A stretch of 64,000 bases of DNA from Microbulbifer sp. YPW1. Lineage in GTDB: Bacteria; Pseudomonadota; Gammaproteobacteria; Pseudomonadales; Cellvibrionaceae. This document shows positions 54,501-64,000 of the stretch, piece by piece. The notes under the pieces are model-generated. The model did not search any database. It was not told where the DNA came from and was given only the letters and a program-made list of their open reading frames with translations. The stretch spans positions 2,869,001-2,933,000 of the forward strand of contig NZ_CP055157.1 in NCBI RefSeq assembly GCF_013367775.1, in the 5' to 3' direction. The position numbers and the translations under genes were made by a program. Each line of letters starts with the position of its first letter. Positions within the stretch are counted from its first letter, which is position 1.

Positions 54501-56503
54501 AGCAGCACTTGCCAGTTGTTGCCATCGGTCAGGCCGGGGCCACCACCTTTGGCAAAGTTCATCAGGTAAACGGTACCGTTGTGCTCCCAGGCGTGTACTT
54601 CGTGATCCCAGCCGGAAGTCTCAACTTTTTGTTCAAACGCCCAGGTTCCATCGACCTGTTTTTCACCGCGCCACACGCCTTGGGTACCACCGGTGGAGCT
54701 GAAGAACACGACGTCTTCATTGGTGGGGTGGGGGGCAATGGTGCGGGCGCTGCGCGCGTCGGCGTTGCTCAGGCCTTCATAAATCAGTGTGACCGGGAGC
54801 TCTTCACCGCGGGCGTGATAGTCCAGCGCGCGGCCAATGTCGTCCACCATATACAGGCCGTAGTTGGAGGAGAACATAAACACCTTGGCCGGGTTCACCG
54901 GGGAAACCGCAACATCCCGCAATACACCCTTGGGCAGACCGGCTTTTTCAGATGGGCCACCGGCAAGTTCCACCCACTGATCCGTGGGGTCGTGATTGAC
55001 GAGCTTTTTCGCCCACAAGCGACCGTTCTGCGCGCCGCCGCCGTAACCGGAGGTGGCTTGGGCAACCACCGTGGGGGTGCCCCACGCATCGGCAATATCG
55101 ACCGCCTGCACATCGGATAGGTTCAGTCCTCCGGGGCGACGGTGCTGCATATTGCTCCAGGAGATACCGCCATCCCAGCTCTCTACCAGCCCGTTGTCTG
55201 CCTGACCCTGAATCACGTAGTGATCGTGCACGGCCACGTCGTAGGTATAAGTACTTTCGGTACCCTTGCCGGCATAGGTCGGCCAGGCGGTGTCGTACCA
55301 CCACACCTGAATATTGTTATTCGGGGTGGAGTACTTGTTGAACCAGGTGTAGCTGTTGTCACCCGCATTATGACTGGCATAGAACATGGTCTGGTTGGTG
55401 GTGGACCAGACGCCCCGTTCCCAGCCGCCGGTGGCCGGCGTGTAGTGGGCAAAGCGGGCATTGGGCGGGTTGGCGTAGTCCCAGCCCATGTCGTAGCTGC
55501 CGTCGTAGTTATTCCAGATTTTTTCCCAGTAGAAGCTGTCCAGGTTGCCGGACGCGCCCCAGTTGAAGGTACCTTCGTACAGGCCAAAGCGGTCTTTTAC
55601 CGCGCCGAGCAGTACCTTGTGGCTGTTGCCCGTAGAGCGCGGGTCCACTTCCGGGTACCAGTAACGGCGGTTGCCTTCGAGCCCACCGGTAACCTGTTGC
55701 CAACTGACGCTATCAGTGCGTGTGGCATATAGCAGCCAGTTGCTGTTGTAGCGCAGGTCCGCCACATCGGTGGAGTAGCTCGCGTACAGCACCTTGCCGT
55801 CGGGGCTCACCGCAACACCGCGGTTGCGCGGGCGGTCGCTGGCCGGGTCCGGCAGGCGGGTCCAGTTGAAGCCCGCATCGATACTCTTGAACACGCCCTT
55901 GTTGGAACCGAGGTAAACGATCTGCGGGTTGCTGTGATCGAAACTGACGGTGTAGATATTGCGGTCACGGGCCGTGTCACTGCTGAAAGTGATCTCCTGC
56001 CAGCTGGCCCCGCCGTTTTGCGACAGGAAGATGGTGCCGGGGCCGGTATTGGATTCACCGAACTTGCCGATGAACTCGTCATCGTCGCGCCAGCCAGGTG
56101 CGGCGATGACGTGGTTGGGGTTGTCCGGCTTGAACGATACGGCGCCGATGGAGTGGTTTTCGGTTTCCGGCACCAGTCGGTAGCTGCTGCCAGCGTCGCT
56201 GGAGGTGTGCAGACCATACAGGGTGCCCACGAAGACCTCGTTGGAATTACCCGGTTTTACGGTTACCGAAAACACCCGGTTGTTCACCAGGTGGCCGGTG
56301 ATGTGCCAGTGGTCGCCGTTGTCGGTGCTTTTGTATACACCTTCCATGTCCGAGGCCATGTACACCACATTGGCCTGGTTCGGGTCGGCTACAACGTCCT
56401 GGACTTGACCGCCCGCACCGGGATTCAACGGCTCCCAGTGCTGTTGGGCGAAACTCGGCTGCAGGCATAGCATGGCTATGCTGCCCAATAGAAGTTTTCT
56501 CAT
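51575..56503 (-). CDS. Secreted GH74-like enzyme with Fn3, CBM4/9-like and poly-Ser linker domains
   Basis: This 1642-residue protein has a signal peptide (MRKLLLGSIAMLCLQPSFAQ). Residues about 20-800 are Asp-box tandem propellers like those at 16033 and 28664, with ASDMEG (D52) and GQADNGLVESWDGG (D436) at the GH74 catalytic positions. Then follow an Fn3 domain, a CBM4/9-like domain (LTPDGHFSGGMGGWNL onward), a long serine/glycine linker (coded about 53155-53330), three Fn3 modules, and a C-terminal region with two similar GHKAYIK/SSHKAWLK units that I do not recognise. It starts the operon with GH125 and GH43. The poly-Ser linker is typical of Cellvibrionales secreted enzymes. The enzymatic substrate is unknown; position before GH125 suggests an endo-acting role on the mannose-containing chain. 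Confidence 0.83.
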   Translation of the reverse strand: MRKLLLGSIAMLCLQPSFAQQHWEPLNPGAGGQVQDVVADPNQANVVYMASDMEGVYKSTDNGDHWHITGHLVNNRVFSVTVKPGNSNEVFVGTLYGLHTSSDAGSSYRLVPETENHSIGAVSFKPDNPNHVIAAPGWRDDDEFIGKFGESNTGPGTIFLSQNGGASWQEITFSSDTARDRNIYTVSFDHSNPQIVYLGSNKGVFKSIDAGFNWTRLPDPASDRPRNRGVAVSPDGKVLYASYSTDVADLRYNSNWLLYATRTDSVSWQQVTGGLEGNRRYWYPEVDPRSTGNSHKVLLGAVKDRFGLYEGTFNWGASGNLDSFYWEKIWNNYDGSYDMGWDYANPPNARFAHYTPATGGWERGVWSTTNQTMFYASHNAGDNSYTWFNKYSTPNNNIQVWWYDTAWPTYAGKGTESTYTYDVAVHDHYVIQGQADNGLVESWDGGISWSNMQHRRPGGLNLSDVQAVDIADAWGTPTVVAQATSGYGGGAQNGRLWAKKLVNHDPTDQWVELAGGPSEKAGLPKGVLRDVAVSPVNPAKVFMFSSNYGLYMVDDIGRALDYHARGEELPVTLIYEGLSNADARSARTIAPHPTNEDVVFFSSTGGTQGVWRGEKQVDGTWAFEQKVETSGWDHEVHAWEHNGTVYLMNFAKGGGPGLTDGNNWQVLLSTDEGESWSKAFTPADAMNIRPTSNLVWWDAVGDRFGFGGKGGSAAYADKMLVSYYDHSLQVGYGVFLGTIQSNGSVTWEDITGDMHFSGMTGSRFTETDGMMRIYSATPGAGLWRTDMPTLPLPAKPFSAPSAPSALGGSLDAPTNTINLSWSDSANNEQGFRIERSTSGGSFVTVGQVGPNTTSYTDFDLAGYTDYTYRVYAFNDAGESGYSNSSTTTSGEPVIPPVPCEPVNLTPDGHFSGGMGGWNLYVNTGAGAVASGATGVESGFGEGDSLHVTISQASNTNDVQLQRGFGKLEPGKKYALMFTAKSAAARSIEVKIHQASSPWWNIKNADVLQLTTSPQTFTLFYEPDVDFGNLNLGIFLGGDNADVWVDEVSLQQYCDEPGSGSSSGGSSSSSSSSSSSSSSSSSSSSSSSSSSGGGSSSSSSSSGGSTSSSSGGGSGSWGPPATVTVDVLSATSARISWSAVTDAVTYDVQQQIAGDTVWRKAEYDVADTSVVLSGLEEGGTYSFRVKSRNAAGQATTWTTSGQYTLSDAITLEAPQNLSASAQSSSSIALVWEAVINGESYEVQRRTAGGSWATIATPAGTAATDSGLSAETTYEYQVRAINGSVQSDWSAVASATTQAEASGEFGPPTGLVVEVLSSTSVRLSWNPVVDAVTYDAQKQLQGDIWRKGEYDITGTSVVLDGLTAGETYTFRVKSRNASGSATSWTTSTTIVVDGGQAQVTEQPTTNNEGEQPARAAVSLTFSSHAFLVEGISLGGTLHNLSVSLDQASYGAGSGHKAYIKPEDYKLQITPQLASGKVTCPGIDGPGLKGFDGADAINGVQCQWKSAPGDNAEIVPFTLALTASGGDASPYFKGINEDGKTLRGAIAPVDSTGAPTGENFALSLTLDQLSYRNGSSHKAWLKAEYAGHKLDNSVLDNGVRIVSCNHGMTTHQVDGIYGQKPVVTCQWKRGNGDQPEWNQGSVVLQ

Positions 56504-56650
56504 GATCGCCTACTTATTATTTTTGTGAGTGTGCGGGCCGGCGTTCGGCCCCCGAGTGGTCATCCACTTCTGGCACGAGCTACCGAAACGGCAGGCAGCT
56601 GGCGGTGGCGGAGTGACCGATACCGCGGCAATCAGTATATTTCAAAAGCA

Positions 56651-56676
56651 ATCACAATCAACTCATATTGAGTCAA
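56651..56676. promoter_or_regulatory. Weak phased-repeat candidate upstream of the GH74-like/GH125/GH43 operon
   Basis: ATCA at 56651, CTCA at 56662 and GTCA at 56672 are spaced 11 and 10 bp, resembling the other arrays but less regular. It is about 150 bp upstream of the start at 56503. The rest of the 299-bp gap 56504-56802 shows no gene. Confidence 0.3.
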
Positions 56677-56802
56677 TAGCGCGCATTGAGAGTGTCAATG
56701 TGCGCCATTTGGCAATTCGGGTGGCCGGTGAGCCGAAAGAGAGGATTGGCAGAGGCGGGGGCACTGTGTTCAGTAGCAACGGCTTACGGCCCCTTTCCGT
56801 TG

Positions 56803-58074
56803 TCAGCCTTTTGACGGGGTGTGCTGCAGCTTGTAGGCGCGGGGTGTGCAACCAGTGAATTTCTTGAAATTGGTATAGAACACCGACTCCGACTTGAAAC
56901 CGGAGTCCAGGGAAATCGCGAACATGGTGCGGTTGGCGGTGTCTTTTGAGGTAAGCAGCCGCTGCGCCTCGGCCACCCGGCGTTCGTTAATGTACTCGTT
57001 GAAGCGCTTGCCCAGGTGCTGGTTAAGGACTTTCGACAGATAGTAAGAGGGTACCCCAAGCGCTTCTGCGAGATCTTTCTCCGACAGTTCCGCATTCAGG
57101 AACATGCGCTTTTCATCCAGCAGCCGGTTGAGCTTATCGATACAGGCTTGTGCCTGTGCATCGGGAATTTGGGTGCGGGGTGCGGTGGCTGCTTCCGCCG
57201 TTGGTGCTGACTGGGGGAGGTATTGCGGGGTGGCGTCAGAGCCAGTCTGTTTCTTTTCTGCTTGCGCGGTCCCTGGTGCCGGCTGCGATTCCGCGGCATC
57301 GCCGTCAGGCTTGTCGCTCGGCTCCGCCGTTGATTCGCTGTGCTCAAACCAGTCCCGGTTGAGTACCTCTGGATAGCGCACAAAGAAAATTTGCGCTCCA
57401 GTGATAATCACCAGGTTAGTGCCGATAAATACCGTGTCCTTGGCGGTGCGGACCATATCCATGATCTCGGTGCCCAAAATGGAGTGAAATCCGAATACAA
57501 AGACGTTGAATACGCTCTTCAGCAGCAGTGCGCCAATCAGGAAATCCAGCAGTGTAATCAGGCGAAACTCATGGTTGCCCCTTCCGCTCTTGCGCCGGCG
57601 AATCGAGAACAGGCACAGCGACAGGTAGATCAGATTCGAGAGCATGATGGTGCAGAGTACGGCCACATGTTGCGGCTGATCGATGTAGTTCTCGTACTGG
57701 AAGGGACCGGCGACCCCTAACTCGTATAGGAAAAAGTAGGCCAGGAATAGGGCTGCTGGAACAAAATGCAGCAAGTCACGTGAGCAGAAATCTTCGCGCA
57801 GTAAATAGCGATAGTAGAGGTAAAGCACCGGGCCGTAACAAAGACCAATTACATCCGAGACGAACACATATTCCGGATGTGTCAGCCGAAAGTCAGTAAA
57901 AACCAGCAGAAATTGAAACGCCGCGTTGATGCCGGTGAGTAGGAAAAACATCGCCAGGAAGACATTCGCCGCACAGCGATTCACCACCAGAATCAGCTGG
58001 CTCATGATCACGGACTGGACGCTGGCCCAAAGGTAGAGTGGGGTGAACAGTAAAAACAAGGTCGGATCAATCAT
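56803..58074 (-). CDS. Membrane-anchored AraC-family regulator
   Basis: This 423-residue protein has about seven hydrophobic segments in residues 1-235 (for example LFLLFTPLYLWASVQSVI and FLAMFFLLTGINAAFQFLL), a low-complexity linker (about 245-310), and a C-terminal AraC domain. The domain includes LSEKDLAEALGVPSYYLSKV and FAISLDSGFKSESVFYTNFKK. This layout, with an N-terminal 7TM sensor and DNA-binding tail, is known from regulators next to polysaccharide-degrading genes. It should sense a signal at the inner membrane and act on nearby promoters. It is 299 bp upstream of the GH74-like operon on the same strand, which is its likely target. The inducer is unknown. Confidence 0.88.
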   Translation of the reverse strand: MIDPTLFLLFTPLYLWASVQSVIMSQLILVVNRCAANVFLAMFFLLTGINAAFQFLLVFTDFRLTHPEYVFVSDVIGLCYGPVLYLYYRYLLREDFCSRDLLHFVPAALFLAYFFLYELGVAGPFQYENYIDQPQHVAVLCTIMLSNLIYLSLCLFSIRRRKSGRGNHEFRLITLLDFLIGALLLKSVFNVFVFGFHSILGTEIMDMVRTAKDTVFIGTNLVIITGAQIFFVRYPEVLNRDWFEHSESTAEPSDKPDGDAAESQPAPGTAQAEKKQTGSDATPQYLPQSAPTAEAATAPRTQIPDAQAQACIDKLNRLLDEKRMFLNAELSEKDLAEALGVPSYYLSKVLNQHLGKRFNEYINERRVAEAQRLLTSKDTANRTMFAISLDSGFKSESVFYTNFKKFTGCTPRAYKLQHTPSKG

Positions 58075-58479
58075 GCCTGTTTTGGATAATTTTTATGCTG
58101 AGTGTCGGTGCCCTAGTAGAGGTTCCAGAGGCTAACAAGCGTGGAAAATGCAAAGGGCAGTACGTTGTGGGCTTATTGCGGCCTAAGTTCCGCCACAATG
58201 TTAGTGGATTTATACGTTAAGGGCGATGCTATAGTGATCGGCGGAAAAAGGGGGATCCAACCCCATGTGCGTGTTGTGTTGCGTGTTGTGTATAGGGGTA
58301 GCAACTTGCATCCCATAGCCGTAGCAGCTCTAAGATTCCGTAACGTACAGTAGAACTGCCGTAGGAAACGTAGAATTTTCGTAGATTTTCAAGAGTTATG
58401 TAGGGGAAAGGAGAGTTCCAAAAACACGCCAAGAACACACTTTCCCGCAAAAAAGCGTTGAGAAATAGGGGGGGGATTG
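58075..58479. other. Intergenic stretch without a supported gene
   Basis: This stretch contains the promoter side of the AraC gene. A 12-bp tandem duplication GCGTGTTGTGTT/A lies at 58269-58292. CGTAG or CGTAA occurs several times between 58315 and 58385, irregularly spaced. A 70-residue open frame at 58141 has no recognisable motif and is not called. Confidence 0.5.
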
Positions 58480-58889
58480 CGGTATGCAGGGTTCGATACC
58501 GGCGATGTCGCCACGATTGACCCTCTGGGCCACCTCGAAATCACCGACCGTACCTAGGATGTTATCAAGTCCGGTGAAGAGTGGATTTCTTCCATCGAGC
58601 TTGAAAATATCGCGGTGGCGATGGAGGGCCTACAGGAGGCTGCGGTGATTGGCGTCGCCCATGAAAAGTGGGATGAGCGGCCCTTGCTTGTGGTTGTCGC
58701 CACGTCCGGCGGCAACCCCAACCGCAACAGCTGCTGGACGGTTTTCAAGGGAAAGTGGCCAGCTGGTGGATTCCGGATGATTGCTTGCTGGTGGACGAAA
58801 TCCCGCACACCGCGACTGGAAAAATCAGCAAGAAAGACTTGCGTGTAAAACTCAGGGACTACCAGTGGCCACAGCTGGATCCGGTGTAG
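58480..58889 (+). pseudogene. Remnant of an acyl-CoA synthetase (AMP-binding enzyme) C terminus
   Basis: Translation of 58492 onward gives FDTGDVATIDPLGHLEITDRT, then a TAG at 58555 where the family has Lys, then [24 protein letters not shown] and [20 protein letters not shown]. At about 58745 the frame shifts by one and continues [29 protein letters not shown] to a stop at 58887. Together these are the C-terminal domain of a fatty-acyl/medium-chain acyl-CoA synthetase, including the catalytic Lys of TGKISKKDL. With a stop, a frameshift and no N-terminal 400 residues, it cannot be functional. It is probably a relic of an insertion, deletion or rearrangement beside the chitinase genes. Confidence 0.85.
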
Positions 58890-59451
58890 TATCCCGGCGG
58901 GGCAACATATTGTCTTGGCGAGGGGTTCCATTTTCTGCCCATTTTCTGCGGCACTCGGGGTTCTCACGGTCGGCGGCTTGAGATGCGCGGTATCCCTGCC
59001 GCAAAAAATGAGAAAAAAGTTTGGGGTAGGGCAGCGCGATCCTAAACTGGTAACAGTCCCGGGAAGACTCCCCCATCGCGAGACGAGGTGGAGTGCCAAC
59101 AACAAGCGGTCCGTAACCGAGACTGGACATGACCGTAAATAGGCCCACAGCGGGTGACCACTGATCTGGAATTGATTGATTTCAGCGAGTGAAAGAGCGG
59201 GAAGTTTCAGTCAGCTTGATTGGGTAAAGTGGGGCGGAGCGGTCGATGAATGTCGGCCGCTTTTCATTTTGTGGGCCGGGAAATGTGTTCTTCCGCATCT
59301 TTCCGCATCTCTCCGGTGTTTCCAGCGGGTCCTCTCCACCTCATGGAGCGGGATTTCGGCGCCAGAATCTTAATCTTCATGTGACTCACCTCTCAAGACT
59401 GTCTCAAAGGGGCTGGCCAAATCATGAGAGAGCAGGGTATTGTGAAAAAGT
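58890..59451. other. Intergenic stretch without a supported gene
   Basis: No open frame with recognisable features and no strong hairpin with a T-run was found between the pseudogene and the chitinase control region. Confidence 0.5.
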
Positions 59452-59498
59452 AATGACACCGCTGTCATAAATTAATTAAAAATGACAGCGGTGTCATT
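59452..59498 (+). promoter_or_regulatory. Two NagR-type palindromic operators upstream of chitinase
   Basis: AATGACACCGCTGTCATA (59452-59469) and AATGACAGCGGTGTCATT (59481-59498) fit the palindrome AATGACAnCGnTGTCATT known for LacI-family NagR regulators of chitin/GlcNAc genes in gammaproteobacteria. The start-to-start distance is 29 bp, about three helical turns, allowing two dimers on one face. The chitinase start is 190 bp downstream. Confidence 0.75.
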
Positions 59499-59500
59499 GT

Positions 59501-59517
59501 CCCAGCCTCGGCTGGGG
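59501..59517 (+). other. Short hairpin in the chitinase upstream region
   Basis: CCCAGCC-TCG-GCTGGG forms a compact stem with no T-run after it, two bases past the second NagR-type site. A further palindrome GGGCAGCGCTGCCC lies at 59593-59606. Both may structure the 5' untranslated RNA. Confidence 0.35.
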
Positions 59518-59682
59518 AGATTTGAGGTACCTGTTCGCAGTAACAGATTAGATGTACCGGCATAGAGATGTTTTTGAATGCCGTTCAATCGGGGGCAGCG
59601 CTGCCCGTCGAGGTTTGACGGATACATCACACCGCTGCCCTCATTGATAGATCCTGATCAATAAAAGATAACGACAAGGTGA

Positions 59683-62553
<2,871 letters not shown>

Positions 62554-62568
62554 GCAGTAAGCAGTACA

Positions 62569-62598
62569 CAGGGGGCGCTACGGCGCCCTCTGTTCTTT
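62569..62598 (+). terminator. Intrinsic terminator after the first chitinase
   Basis: CAGGGGGCGC-TACG-GCGCCCTCTG followed by TTCTTTT, 15 bp after the stop codon. Confidence 0.85.
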
Positions 62599-62643
62599 TC
62601 GAAATTCTTTTCTACAAACTTCCAAATAAATCGGGAAATAAAT

Positions 62644-64000
62644 ATGAAAAGGCAATTACTTGGTCTGCTTGCGCTCGGGCTAATCTCGTTCGAGGCCGCC
62701 GCGGTGGACTGCTCCGCGCGACCGGACTGGGAAGCCAGCGCCATCTATGTGGGTGGTAACTCGGTCAAGCACCTGGGCAATGCGTATACCGCAAATTACT
62801 GGACGCAGAACAATGATCCGGTAACCCACTCCGGTACCTGGGCGCACTGGAAATACGAGGGTGCCTGTGACGGTGGTTCATCGTCAGGTTCGTCTTCTAG
62901 TTCTTCCAGTTCCTCAAGTTCTTCCAGCTCGTCTTCAAGTTCTTCCTCCAGTTCCTCGTCTTCCTCGAGCTCAAGCGGTGGCTCCGGCGGCGGCTCCTGT
63001 ACTTCTGTGCAGTATGTCGCGGGTACCAGCTACACGGCGGGCCAGCTGGTGCAGAATGTGGGGCTGGAGTTCCAGTGCAATATCGCCGGCTGGTGTTCTT
63101 CCGAGGCTGCCTGGGCTTATGAACCTGGTGTCGGTGCACACTGGGGAGATGCCTGGAGCCAGGTCGGGGACTGTGGCAGTTCCTCTTCCAGCAGCTCATC
63201 CAGTGGCGGTTCCAGTTCGTCCTCCGGTAGCTCGGGCTCGTCGAGCTCTTCATCGGGCGGCTCTTCATCGGGCGGCAATAGCGGCCTTTTGCCGAAGCAT
63301 GCGCTGGTGGGTTACTGGCACAACTTCGACAACGGTTCCGGTCTGTACCGTATCAGTGAAGTATCCGATGTATGGGACGTGATTGTGGTGGCCTTCGTGG
63401 ATGATGCGGGCAATGGCAACATCGCGTTCAATCTGGATCCGGGCCTCGACAAGCAGCAGTTCATTGATGACATTGCAGCCAAGCGCGCTGCGGGCAAAAT
63501 CGTGATCGCGTCCTACGGCGGCGAAAAGGGTACCGTGACCCTGAACACTCAGGAGAACGTTACCAACTTCGTCAACAGTACCGCGGCGATGATCGACGAG
63601 TACGGATTTGACGGTATCGACATCGACCTCGAGTCTGGCGCGGGCGTGATGCACGGTGCACCGGTCATCCAGAATATGGTGGATGCCGTAAAACAACTGA
63701 AGCAGCGGTATCCCGGTATGTACCTGTCCATGGCCCCGGAGCATCCCTATGTACAGGGTGGCTATGTGTCCTATACCGGTATCTGGGGCGCCTATCTGCC
63801 GATGATCGATCAGCTGCGGGACGAGCTCGACCTGTTGCATGTACAGCTGTACAACAACGGCGGCCTTGCCACTCCCTATCGCGGACCAGCTTACCCGGCA
63901 GGTTCTGTGGATATGATGGTGTCTTCGGCGCTGATGCTGATTGAAGGCTTCCCCCTCGGCTATGGTGATGCGGGCTTCTTTGAGGGACTGCGCCCGGATC
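62644..64000 (+). CDS. Secreted GH18 chitinase with CBM5/12-like domains and poly-Ser linkers (3' end cut by window)
   Basis: The frame is open from the ATG at 62644 to the window edge (452 residues), so the stop lies outside. A signal peptide (MKRQLLGLLALGLISFEAAA) precedes a CBM5/12-like domain (WEASAIYVGGNSVKHLGNAYTA). A serine linker follows, then a second small chitin-binding-like domain (YVAGTSYTAGQLVQNVGLEF with Cys pairs), a second serine/glycine linker, and a GH18 barrel starting KHALVGYWHNF. The catalytic motif is FDGIDIDLESG with Glu at residue 330, and SYGGEKG is the SxGG strand. It resembles ChiD/chitinase C-type enzymes of Cellvibrionales. It lies 90 bp after the first chitinase beyond a terminator, so co-expression would need read-through or its own promoter. 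Confidence 0.93.
   Translation, partial: MKRQLLGLLALGLISFEAAAVDCSARPDWEASAIYVGGNSVKHLGNAYTANYWTQNNDPVTHSGTWAHWKYEGACDGGSSSGSSSSSSSSSSSSSSSSSSSSSSSSSSSSSGGSGGGSCTSVQYVAGTSYTAGQLVQNVGLEFQCNIAGWCSSEAAWAYEPGVGAHWGDAWSQVGDCGSSSSSSSSSGGSSSSSGSSGSSSSSSGGSSSGGNSGLLPKHALVGYWHNFDNGSGLYRISEVSDVWDVIVVAFVDDAGNGNIAFNLDPGLDKQQFIDDIAAKRAAGKIVIASYGGEKGTVTLNTQENVTNFVNSTAAMIDEYGFDGIDIDLESGAGVMHGAPVIQNMVDAVKQLKQRYPGMYLSMAPEHPYVQGGYVSYTGIWGAYLPMIDQLRDELDLLHVQLYNNGGLATPYRGPAYPAGSVDMMVSSALMLIEGFPLGYGDAGFFEGLRPD

Noticed and set aside
58269..58292. Tandem 12-bp duplication GCGTGTTGTGTT/A
   Set aside because: Only two copies, in a region without other signals; likely slippage.
58141..58353. Open frame of 70 residues upstream of the AraC gene
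   Set aside because: No recognisable domain and no convincing ribosome binding site; it overlaps the promoter region of a divergent gene.
59593..59606. Palindrome GGGCAGCGCTGCCC upstream of the chitinase
   Set aside because: It is short and GC-rich with no T-run and does not match a known operator; it is mentioned only as possible RNA structure.

Overview
The window looks like chromosomal DNA of a marine, polysaccharide-degrading gammaproteobacterium of the Cellvibrionales type (Microbulbifer or Saccharophagus-like). This rests on the secreted multidomain glycosidases with poly-serine linkers, CBM5/12 chitin-binding domains, TonB-dependent uptake and sugar catabolic genes clustered together. 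The taxonomic placement is inference. No rRNA, tRNA, IS element or CRISPR array was seen.

Region 1 (1-15828) is centred on L-rhamnose. It holds the end of a GH38 alpha-mannosidase, an aldose epimerase, a desaturase-Rieske-flavoreductase fusion, a Tat-type lipoprotein esterase, an FGGY rhamnulokinase, the bifunctional aldolase/dehydrogenase RhaEW, the isomerase RhaI and a DeoR-family regulator. A PhyH-like oxygenase with a divergent AraC regulator follows. Region 2 (15829-32037) is the outer part of the system: a GH74-like multidomain enzyme, a GH127-type enzyme, a GPH symporter, a clan GH-A enzyme, a TonB-dependent receptor, a GH74-like lipoprotein and a sugar isomerase-like TIM barrel. Region 3 (32038-43899) is an apparent operon: SapC, a cupin/JmjC-like oxygenase, a lipoprotein fusing FG-GAP/ASPIC repeats to a complete vanadium haloperoxidase-type domain, a second FG-GAP/ASPIC lipoprotein, a nucleoside hydrolase-like protein and two sulfatases. 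Region 4 (43900-58074) looks directed at mannose: an AGE-family isomerase, ROK kinase, FucP-type permease, secreted alpha/beta hydrolase, then a GH74-like/GH125/GH43 operon and a membrane-anchored AraC regulator. Region 5 (58075-64000) contains an acyl-CoA synthetase pseudogene and two GH18 chitinases, the first preceded by two NagR-type palindromes.

The strongest non-coding signal is a family of short arrays in which an ATCA-like tetramer recurs every 10 bp. They lie upstream of galM, rhaEW, the first GH74-like gene, the GH127-like gene, the TonB receptor and between the mannose isomerase and ROK kinase genes. I propose that they are operators of the DeoR-family protein at 12990-13790, tying rhamnose and mannose use to one set of secreted enzymes. 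My reading is a locus for a sulfated, rhamnose- and mannose-containing glycan: cleavage outside the cell, TonB-dependent import, trimming in the periplasm, symport, then isomerisation, phosphorylation and aldol cleavage.
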